Source of the DNA: Fidelibacterota bacterium 46_43
GTDB taxonomy: Bacteria; Fidelibacterota; Fidelibacteria; Fidelibacterales; Fidelibacteraceae
DNA length: 5,029 nucleotides
Assembly (NCBI GenBank): GCA_001509335.1
Contig: LGGY01000049.1
Coordinates: forward strand, 1-5,029
Direction: 5' to 3'
In this document: in pieces, positions 1 through 5,029 of the stretch
How positions within the stretch are numbered: the stretch's first letter is position 1
Layout of the letters: every line of letters begins with the position of its first letter
Made by a program: the position numbers and the translations under genes
The notes under the pieces: generated by a model
What the model was told of the DNA's origin: nothing
What the model saw: only the letters and a program-made list of their open reading frames with translations
The model's database searches: none

Positions 1-492
1 CCTGATTTAAGCGTGATGCAATCCATCACCTATGTCAGTGAAGTGGATATTCAAAAAGTGAAAACAGGGATGCCTGTGGAAGTTGGTTTGGATGCCGATC
101 CATCCAAAAAACTGACGGGAGTTGTCACGTCTATCGCAAATATCGGGGAACAACAACCCAATTCAGATTCCAAGGTTTTCGAGGTGGAGATTGAAATCAA
201 TGAAGCCGATTCCACTCTCCGGCCGGCTATGACCACCAGTAATACCATCATCATTGCGTCCCTGGATTCTGCCCTCTATATCCCACTGGAAGCATACCAT
301 GCAGAAGATTCTCTGGAATTTGTCTATAAAAAGAGTGTCTCTGGTACGGTAAAACAAGAGGTGGAAACAGGCCTGAAAAATGAAAACGAAATTGTAGTCA
401 CCCGGGGATTAGGTCCCAGGGACAGAATCTATTTATCGATTCCTGAAAACCGGGATGACCTTGAAATCATCTATCTATCGGATTCTCCATGA
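1..492 (+). CDS. Periplasmic adaptor (HlyD/MacA-type membrane fusion protein), C-terminal part, 5' truncated by window edge
   Basis: The reading frame is open from the first base (Pro-Asp-Leu-Ser...), so the true start lies left of the window; GTG 13 and ATG 16 are internal codons. The 163 visible residues are the C-terminal part of an HlyD/MacA-type adaptor, the periplasmic protein that links an inner-membrane transporter to a TolC channel. Residues 1-30 match the usual start of the beta-barrel domain (PDLSVMQSITYVSEVDIQKV, then KTGMPVEV). Residues 58-85 (KVFEVEIEI, LRPAM, then a TIII strand) are the conserved barrel segment before the membrane-proximal domain, which fills the remaining residues. 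The family usually has LRPGM; here the Gly is Ala (229-231 is ATG Met after GCT Ala). The lipoyl and coiled-coil hairpin parts are outside the window. It overlaps the permease gene by 4 bases, so the two products very likely act together. Family confidence is high; the substrate is unknown. Confidence 0.9.
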   Translation, partial: PDLSVMQSITYVSEVDIQKVKTGMPVEVGLDADPSKKLTGVVTSIANIGEQQPNSDSKVFEVEIEINEADSTLRPAMTTSNTIIIASLDSALYIPLEAYHAEDSLEFVYKKSVSGTVKQEVETGLKNENEIVVTRGLGPRDRIYLSIPENRDDLEIIYLSDSP

Positions 493-1844
493 GTTTGCAC
501 TATCATTGGTCCGTTCAGACCCTGTTGAATTTACACATTGCTTTGGATGCCATCCGGCAGAATAAGCTGAAATCCCTATTAACTTCTTTGGGGATTATTT
601 TTGGGGTGGCCAGTGTGATTGCCATGCTGGCTATAGGATCGGGTGCACGCCAGGAGATCCTGGAACAGATGTCCCTGTTGGGTGTGAATAATGTCATTAT
701 TCGGCCTGTTATCGAACAGAAAGAAGGAAATGTACAGGATGAATCAGCCACTCAACAGCCTCGTAACGGTGAAAAAAAGATCAAATTTTCCCGGGGATTA
801 ACCCTGGAAGATGCCGAAGCCATACAATCTACAATTCCCCATGTGGACTTTGTGAGTCCGGAAATTGTTTTGGAAACCACCATAATCCGGTCGGGATACC
901 GCCGTTCAGGCAAGCTGGTGGGCGTTAACAATGAATATTTCCGAACCACGGATTTTGAAATACTGGAGGGGACTTTTTTTACAGAGTATCAGCAGCAACA
1001 GGCATTGCCTGTCTGCGTGGTCGGATATGATATCGGCGTCCGCTTTTTCCCGGGAGAAAATCCCATAGGGAAAAAAATAAAATGCGGGAAGAACTGGCTG
1101 ACGGTTGTAGGTGTGTTGAAAGAGCGGAGAGTGTCGGAAGAATCTTTTGAACACCTGGGATTGAGGAATACCAATCAGGATATCTATACACCGGTGAAAA
1201 CCGTCTTGCTCCGCTATATTGACAGATCCCGGATTTCTCCACAGGACATCATGGCCGCCTCTCGTCAGAGAAGTCGTTCCCGGGAAACAAATTATCATCA
1301 GATAGACCGGCTTGTGGTGCGGGTTGATGATTCACAATACATCACCACAGTTTCCGAGATTATTGCGCGTATGCTAACCCGCCGACATTACGATGTGGTG
1401 GATTTTGAAGTGATCGTTCCCGAACAACTGCTGCGGCAGGAACAAGAGACCAAACGGATTTTCAACATTGTCCTGGGAGCCATTGCCTCCATTTCTCTGG
1501 TTGTGGGGGGTATTGGAATCATGAATATTATGTTGGCCTCGGTGATGGAGCGCATCAAGGAAATCGGTGTCCGTCAGGCCCTGGGTGCTACACGCCTGGA
1601 TATCATGCTTCAGTTTCTTCTGGAAGCGATCACAATTTCTGTAACCGGGGGAATTATCGGGATCTTTCTGGGTATTTTTCTCAGTTATCTGATAGAAGAA
1701 ATTACCGGTATTACCACGGTAGTTTCCACGATTTCCATTGTCGTTTCTTTTGTAGTTTCCATCTCGGTGGGACTCATTTTTGGAAGTTATCCTGCCAATC
1801 AGGCGGCCCGGAGGGATCCCATTGAATCCTTAAGATATGAATAG
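489..1844 (+). CDS. ABC transporter permease, MacB/FtsX type, without fused ATPase
   Basis: This 451-residue inner-membrane permease has the MacB architecture. Transmembrane helix 1 (about 28-50) is preceded by the conserved NKLKSLLTSLGIIFGVASVI motif. A large periplasmic domain follows (about 54-324), then three helices at about 325-351, 375-402 and 411-436. Between helices 2 and 3 lies the cytoplasmic coupling segment, with the family motif MERIKEIGVRQALGATRLDI (about 353-372). The C-terminus PANQAARRDPIESLRYE is also typical of the family. E. coli MacB carries an N-terminal ATPase; this protein has none and no Walker motifs, so it needs a separate ATPase that is not in the window. Residues about 75-97 form a polar, charged stretch. 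Start ATG 489 overlaps the adaptor stop as ATGA. I see no strong Shine-Dalgarno before it, so translational coupling is likely. In MacAB-type pumps the permease passes ATP-driven movement to the periplasmic side to push substrate into TolC. Export substrate (drug, peptide, lipid or siderophore) cannot be told. Confidence 0.93.
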   Translation: MSLHYHWSVQTLLNLHIALDAIRQNKLKSLLTSLGIIFGVASVIAMLAIGSGARQEILEQMSLLGVNNVIIRPVIEQKEGNVQDESATQQPRNGEKKIKFSRGLTLEDAEAIQSTIPHVDFVSPEIVLETTIIRSGYRRSGKLVGVNNEYFRTTDFEILEGTFFTEYQQQQALPVCVVGYDIGVRFFPGENPIGKKIKCGKNWLTVVGVLKERRVSEESFEHLGLRNTNQDIYTPVKTVLLRYIDRSRISPQDIMAASRQRSRSRETNYHQIDRLVVRVDDSQYITTVSEIIARMLTRRHYDVVDFEVIVPEQLLRQEQETKRIFNIVLGAIASISLVVGGIGIMNIMLASVMERIKEIGVRQALGATRLDIMLQFLLEAITISVTGGIIGIFLGIFLSYLIEEITGITTVVSTISIVVSFVVSISVGLIFGSYPANQAARRDPIESLRYE

Positions 1845-1849
1845 GTGAG
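1843..1849 (+). promoter_or_regulatory. Ribosome-binding site that sets the TolC-family start at ATG 1857
   Basis: AGGTGAG lies 7 bases before ATG 1857 and overlaps the permease stop codon TAG (1842-1844). An in-frame GTG at 1845, directly after that stop, would add four residues (MSFN). It has no purine-rich motif at a suitable distance and is itself part of this Shine-Dalgarno-like sequence. The ATG also places Arg-2 and Arg-6 right before the hydrophobic core of the signal peptide. Overlap of the site with the upstream stop suggests coupled translation. Confidence 0.65.
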
Positions 1850-1856
1850 TTTTAAT

Positions 1857-3320
1857 ATGCGATATTCCATCCGTTTCTTTATGTGTTTTTTCTGTCTTTT
1901 TTCCCTGAGCGGAGCTCTGTTATCAGCAGAAAACGGGGAAATTATTGAATTAAGTTTGAATAATGCCCTGGACTATGCCCGGGTCCACAGTCCCAATCTG
2001 GAAATGGTCCGGCAGAATTTTCAGAATGCCCGGTGGAATTATGAAGCCTTTATGAAAGATTATTTTCCGGAGATCTCACTATCCGGCAATATCCCGGGTT
2101 TAAACCGGAGCATCAGAAGTGTTCAACAGCCCGATGGAACCCTTTTATACCGAGCACAAAGTCAGACCTACGGGACAGCGGCTTTGGAAGTCCGTCAGAA
2201 AATTCGCTGGACCGGCGGGACATTATCCATGAGCAGCGGGCTGGAGCGCTTTGATAACCTGAATACAAGCAGTTATTACTGGCGGGCATCCCCTTTTGTG
2301 GCCTCCTACCGTCAACCTCTTTTTTCTCCCAATGCCATGAAATGGGAACATAAGCTGGAAACAATCCAGTACCAACTTGCCCGACAGGCCTTTGAGGAAG
2401 ATGTCAATGCACTGAATGTCCAGATTGTTAACGCTTTTTTCAATACCTATATCAATCAGATCAACCTGGAAATTGCCCGGATAAACTATACCGTCAATGA
2501 TACGGTGTACAACCTTTCCAGGCGGCGTTATAGTGTGGGCAAGATCGCCGAAAACGATTTGCTGCAGAGTGAGCTGGAACTTATGAAGGCAGAGACAAAT
2601 CTTGAATCGGCCCAATTTGAGCTGGAAAGATCCATGAATGAACTCAAAATGCTTCTGGGCATGCCCGAAGAGATAAAATTCAATATTACCGCCCCGATGC
2701 AAATTCCAGAAGTGGAAATCGACCGGGAAGAATTTCTTTCCAAAGCTCTTGTCCGTTCTTCTGAAATTTTACGGGACAGCCTCTCGGTGTTGTCGGCCGA
2801 GCATACCCTGAAAGATCTGAAAGCCAGGAGAAGAATCCGTGCCGATCTGACCATGAGTTTTGGATATAACCAGACGGGTGAGGATATTCAGGATGTATAT
2901 GAGAATCTTTTTGACCAGGAACAGTTTACCATGGGACTCGATATTCCTCTTTTTAACTGGGGGAAAAACCGCGCCGAGATCAAGGCCGGTGAATCTGCCT
3001 TAAAATCCGCCCAAATCCGGGAAAACCTGACACGAAAACAAATCCGGGAAGAGTATTCCAATGTTTTGAAGCAGTTCGATCAACTGAAGAGACAGGTCCA
3101 CATTGCTGCCAAGTCCGATACAGTGGCCCAACGGCGTTTCGAGGTGACCAAAAACCGATACCTCATCGGAAAAGTGGACATCACCCATTTGTTTATGGCC
3201 CAGCAGGAACAGGATTTAGCCCGCAGGACTTACATTCAGACGCTGAAAAACTTTTGGATCTCGTATTATCAGATCCTGGGTATTATGAATGGCGAGAGGG
3301 CAAATAGCTCCGGGCTTTAG
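1857..3320 (+). CDS. TolC-family outer-membrane efflux channel
   Basis: This is a 487-residue exported protein of the TolC/OEP family, usual in length. The outer-membrane channel forms a trimeric beta-barrel with a long periplasmic alpha-helical tunnel. The N-terminus is a Sec signal peptide: Arg-2 and Arg-6, a hydrophobic core FFMCFFCLFSLSGALL, and probable cleavage after Ala-24 (LLSA/EN). It contains two Cys but no good lipobox. The mature part starts with the family's first helix (LSLNNALDYARVHSPNLEMV). A barrel strand and YRQPLFSPN (151-159) follow, a form common in Bacteroidetes-type TolC proteins. The internal duplication is visible: RRRYSVGKIAENDLLQSELE (from 222) and KNRYLIGKVDITHLFMAQQE (from 432) are equivalent helices of the two halves. 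LGMP ends the first half and LGIMNG the second. Start ATG 1857 is chosen over GTG 1845 because of the AGGTGAG site. As last gene of the operon it supplies the exit duct for the adaptor/permease pair. Substrate unknown. Confidence 0.93.
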   Translation: MRYSIRFFMCFFCLFSLSGALLSAENGEIIELSLNNALDYARVHSPNLEMVRQNFQNARWNYEAFMKDYFPEISLSGNIPGLNRSIRSVQQPDGTLLYRAQSQTYGTAALEVRQKIRWTGGTLSMSSGLERFDNLNTSSYYWRASPFVASYRQPLFSPNAMKWEHKLETIQYQLARQAFEEDVNALNVQIVNAFFNTYINQINLEIARINYTVNDTVYNLSRRRYSVGKIAENDLLQSELELMKAETNLESAQFELERSMNELKMLLGMPEEIKFNITAPMQIPEVEIDREEFLSKALVRSSEILRDSLSVLSAEHTLKDLKARRRIRADLTMSFGYNQTGEDIQDVYENLFDQEQFTMGLDIPLFNWGKNRAEIKAGESALKSAQIRENLTRKQIREEYSNVLKQFDQLKRQVHIAAKSDTVAQRRFEVTKNRYLIGKVDITHLFMAQQEQDLARRTYIQTLKNFWISYYQILGIMNGERANSSGL

Positions 3321-3474
3321 CCCAAGAAATACGCGTGCGTGATATATTAAAAATAATATAATCTTGCATTTAATCCGGTTTGAGATTATTTTGTTCCCGG
3401 GGGACAACACGCATAAACAATTTCCTATATAGTGAGAATAAAAAATTTTATAAATTCGAATCACCTGTATCCCC
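3321..3474. other. AT-rich gap between convergent genes, no gene found
   Basis: The first part of the 218-base space between the TolC and deacetylase stop codons is markedly AT-rich and has no open reading frame with family-like sequence. It contains several short inverted repeats: TATATTA/TAATATA (3343-3349 with 3354-3360, loop AAAA), ATAATCT/AGATTAT (3358-3364 with 3383-3389) and TTGTTCC/GGGACAA with one G-T pair (3391-3397 with 3401-3407). The second is followed by TTTTGTT and could be a poor intrinsic terminator for the + strand operon, but its stem has little GC. No strong terminator is evident on either strand. Confidence 0.5.
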
Positions 3475-3565
3475 TTGGCAACCCATGAACCCATCAACAG
3501 AGAACGAAGTGAGCACCCAACGTCTGAACGTCTCAACGTTAAAAAGGATTCTCCAACGCTTCAAC
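3475..3565 (-). repeat. Degenerate 8-base GTT-led tandem array
   Basis: Read on the - strand from 3565 to 3475, the sequence splits into units nearly all starting with GTT: GTTGAAGC, GTTGGAGA, a 12-base break holding the deacetylase stop, GTTGAGAC, GTTCAGAC, GTTGGGTG, CTCACTTC (no GTT), GTTCTCT (7 bases), GTTGATGG, GTTCATGG, GTTGCCAA. Spacing is exactly 8 apart from the break and the 7-base unit. Two triplets share the fourth-base order G, C, G: 3537-3514 and 3498-3475. This is visible directly; its origin and role are unknown. It is not a CRISPR array, because there are no spacers and the units are too short. The first two units lie inside the last codons of the deacetylase gene. Confidence 0.6.
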
Positions 3566-4402
3566 ACCCTTCTCTTCCAGAAGTTGATCGTATATCAGAA
3601 TATTCAACTTCTTCTTTTTCAGAAGGGATTGAAAGGCTTCGGATTTCAGGGCGTCCAGTTCGGCCTGGCGGTGCCGGCTCATTTCTTTTAATCCCCAGAG
3701 GTGTGTATCCGTCAGGGCATTCATTTCAGGAGTCGTTTTTCCAATATGACAAACAAGTAAATAGGTACCGGTATCGGGCAGATTTTTTATATATGTGACC
3801 AGAGAATCGGTCTTATGGTGGATGTCTACTGCATACACACTTGACATGGTTTTTTCGCCATAGAACCGGGAAATGCCAATATTGTATTCTTTGGCAAGTT
3901 TCATAAGCAGCTCCTGGTATTCTGGCGTGGAGGCGGCGGTGCCCATGTGATAATCCATATAGGAGATGTCAATCCCCGAACTCATGGCCCGGTCCAGCTG
4001 AGCCCGAAGTTCTTTTTCCACTTCTGCCAGGTCCGGTTTGTTGGCTTCAAAAAGCGCCCGGGTTGGAAAGAAAAATCCGTTGGAATCCACCAGACCCGGT
4101 ACACTTCCCTGCCCCGCAACAGGTCCCCACTTGTATTCCTGCCATTCACTGTTCAATGTCAGGTGGACGCCCACACTGACATTGTCGTATTCTTTTAAGA
4201 TATGGATACCTTCCAGATACCATCCACAAGGGAACATGACAGAGCAGTTAATTGGTAGGCCGGTATCCAAAAGCTCCCTGACAGCCAGGTTAACGGAATG
4301 GTTCATGCCGATATCATCACATCGAATGATCAGGTTGGCGGCAGCCATACCGGGAACATGGATACATAAAACAAGCATAAAGCCCCAGAAAATGCGTTTC
4401 AT
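3539..4402 (-). CDS. Exported ChbG/YdjC-family carbohydrate deacetylase (predicted)
   Basis: This 287-residue protein belongs to the ChbG/YdjC (HpnK-like) family, metal-dependent hydrolases that remove acetyl groups from sugars such as N-acetylated oligosaccharides. After a signal peptide (about 1-22; Lys-2, Arg-3, hydrophobic core, PGMAAA before Asn-23) comes LIIRCDDIGMNHSVN, with the metal-binding Asp pair at 29-30. VGVHLTLNSEW carries His-80 and YMDYHMGT carries Asp-150 and His-152. Together these give the Asp/His/His metal site known for the family. YLLVCHIGKTTPEM (His-219) corresponds to the late conserved His segment, and HRQAELDAL is typical of the C-terminal part. E. coli ChbG has no signal peptide, so this protein would act in the periplasm or outside the cell. 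Start ATG 4402 is supported by GGAG 8 bases upstream; the longer frame from TTG 4441 would bury the signal peptide behind 13 residues. It follows the methyltransferase gene by 74 bases. The exact sugar substrate cannot be told. The last residues (GVEALENPF) overlap the 8-base repeat array. Confidence 0.87.
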   Translation of the reverse strand: MKRIFWGFMLVLCIHVPGMAAANLIIRCDDIGMNHSVNLAVRELLDTGLPINCSVMFPCGWYLEGIHILKEYDNVSVGVHLTLNSEWQEYKWGPVAGQGSVPGLVDSNGFFFPTRALFEANKPDLAEVEKELRAQLDRAMSSGIDISYMDYHMGTAASTPEYQELLMKLAKEYNIGISRFYGEKTMSSVYAVDIHHKTDSLVTYIKNLPDTGTYLLVCHIGKTTPEMNALTDTHLWGLKEMSRHRQAELDALKSEAFQSLLKKKKLNILIYDQLLEEKGVEALENPF

Positions 4403-4476
4403 GGGAAATTCTCCGTTTAGTTGATGGATTAAAATTAACAAACGGTGATGTTTTGAACAATCAACTTATTTTGCCA
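4403..4476 (-). other. Spacer between methyltransferase and deacetylase genes
   Basis: This 74-base AT-rich spacer holds the deacetylase ribosome-binding site and a 7-base inverted repeat (AGTTGAT at 4419-4425, ATCAACT at 4460-4466) separated by 34 bases. A loose sigma70-like pair can be drawn on the - strand (TTGTTC, 17 bases, TAATTT), but only three of six bases match in the -35 box. The two genes may therefore be co-transcribed or the deacetylase may have its own promoter; the sequence does not settle it. Confidence 0.3.
4411..4414 (-). promoter_or_regulatory. Ribosome-binding site of the deacetylase gene
   Basis: On the - strand, GGAG sits 8 bases before ATG 4402 (context ACGGAGAATTTCCC then ATG). 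It decides the start: the ATG opens directly into the Lys-Arg region of a signal peptide, whereas the upstream TTG 4441 has no comparable site. Confidence 0.7.
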
Positions 4477-5029
4477 TCATGTTTTTGTCAGCAGTGCCAC
4501 GGATTCGATATGAGGTGTATGGGGAAACATATCTACCGGTTGAATTTTAACCAGAGAATAGCCGTTTTCCACAAGCAATGCTGCATCTCGTGCCTGTGTT
4601 GCCGGATTACATGAGACATAGACAATTTTCGGTGGGGCCAGGTGAATCAGCTGTTGGATGAAATCGGGATGTAACCCAGCCCGTGGAGGATCTACGACCG
4701 CAAGGTCAGGTCCCGGCAAGGATTGAATCAGGTCCGGATTTTTTTGAAAAAATGTATCCAGATTGGCTTCAAAGAAGTGACAGTTGGATATATCATTTTT
4801 TTTTGCATTTTGCCGGGCGTTTTGTACGGCATCCCGGATCATTTCAAAACCTAAAACCTGCTTTGCTTTTTGGGATAAATAGAGGGCAATAGTGCCGGTT
4901 CCGCAATAGAGATCCCATACGGTTTCCTGCCCCGTCAGCTCGGCAAAGTCTTCCACAAGGGAATATAGCTGTTCGGCACCGGATGTGTTGGTCTGAAAGA
5001 AGCTGTTGGCGGATATTTCATATTGTATG
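4477..5029 (-). CDS. rlmD: RNA (uracil-C5) methyltransferase, TrmA/RlmD family, C-terminal part, 5' end beyond window
   Basis: The frame is open through the right edge; 183 residues are visible and GTG 4956 is an internal Val codon, not a start. This is the SAM-binding catalytic domain of enzymes that methylate carbon 5 of uracil in 23S rRNA (RlmC/RlmD) or tRNA (TrmA). Landmarks in order: SFFQTN (at about 5004-4987); motif I DLYCGTGTIAL (from 4914), which binds SAM; FEANLD, acidic motif; DPPRAG (from 4692); VSCNPAT, with the catalytic Cys at 4611-4609 that forms the covalent bond to uracil C6; and VDMFPHTPHIESVALL, with the Glu at 4506-4504 as the general base. All key residues are intact. 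The N-terminal TRAM domain and the iron-sulfur cluster cysteines, which would help tell RlmD from related enzymes, are outside the window. The symbol is therefore the most common annotation for this type rather than proven. The stop TGA lies 74 bases before the deacetylase start. Confidence 0.9.
   Translation of the reverse strand, partial: IQYEISANSFFQTNTSGAEQLYSLVEDFAELTGQETVWDLYCGTGTIALYLSQKAKQVLGFEMIRDAVQNARQNAKKNDISNCHFFEANLDTFFQKNPDLIQSLPGPDLAVVDPPRAGLHPDFIQQLIHLAPPKIVYVSCNPATQARDAALLVENGYSLVKIQPVDMFPHTPHIESVALLTKT

Noticed and set aside
1845..1847. GTG 1845 as the TolC-family start
   Set aside because: It lies inside the AGGTGAG ribosome-binding site for ATG 1857, has no site of its own, and would only add MSFN before the signal peptide.
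3312..3323. GGGC-TTTA-GCCC hairpin spanning the TolC stop codon as a terminator
   Set aside because: The stem is only four pairs, it overlaps the coding end, and no T run follows on either strand.
3475..3565. CRISPR array
   Set aside because: Repeat units are 8 bases with no spacers and no cas genes are nearby.
3380..3798. Overlapping + strand open frames at 3380-3691 and 3475-3798
   Set aside because: They run antisense through the 3' half of the well-supported deacetylase gene, have no recognisable family motifs, and start within the AT-rich gap or repeat array.
4403..4441. N-terminal extension of the deacetylase from TTG 4441
   Set aside because: It uses a rare start without a good ribosome-binding site and places 13 residues ahead of an ordinary signal peptide.
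4419..4466. Inverted repeat AGTTGAT/ATCAACT as an operator or terminator
   Set aside because: Seven bases with a 34-base loop in AT-rich DNA can easily arise by chance, and no T run follows the stem.

Overview
The window holds five genes. Three on the + strand encode parts of a tripartite efflux/export system: the C-terminal part of a periplasmic adaptor, a MacB/FtsX-type ABC permease and a TolC-family outer-membrane channel. Two on the - strand encode an exported ChbG/YdjC-type carbohydrate deacetylase and the C-terminal half of a TrmA/RlmD-family RNA uracil-C5 methyltransferase. An outer-membrane channel and Sec signal peptides point to a didermic (Gram-negative) bacterium. The styles of the permease (no fused ATPase), the TolC protein and the deacetylase resemble the Bacteroidetes/FCB side of the tree, possibly an uncultured lineage. 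That placement is inference from protein style, not from a marker gene.

Region 1-3320 (+): adaptor (5' end cut off by the window edge), permease and TolC are packed as one operon. Adaptor and permease overlap by 4 bases (ATGA). The permease stop codon runs straight into the TolC ribosome-binding site, and TolC is best started at ATG 1857 rather than GTG 1845. The adaptor would connect the inner-membrane permease to the outer-membrane channel. The ATPase needed to drive the pump is not in the window and presumably lies upstream or elsewhere.

Region 3321-3538: a gap between convergent genes. Its first about 145 bases are AT-rich with short weak inverted repeats. Its end carries a degenerate array of 8-base units, most beginning GTT on the - strand. 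The array appears to run into the last codons of the deacetylase gene. I found no convincing intrinsic terminator here.

Region 3539-5029 (-): the methyltransferase gene (5' end beyond the right edge) is followed after 74 bases by the deacetylase gene, which has its own good ribosome-binding site and a signal peptide. They may be co-transcribed, but their functions are unrelated.

No wholly new system is visible. The most distinctive item is the 8-base GTT array. The exported deacetylase and the split, ATPase-less MacB-type operon are of moderate interest.
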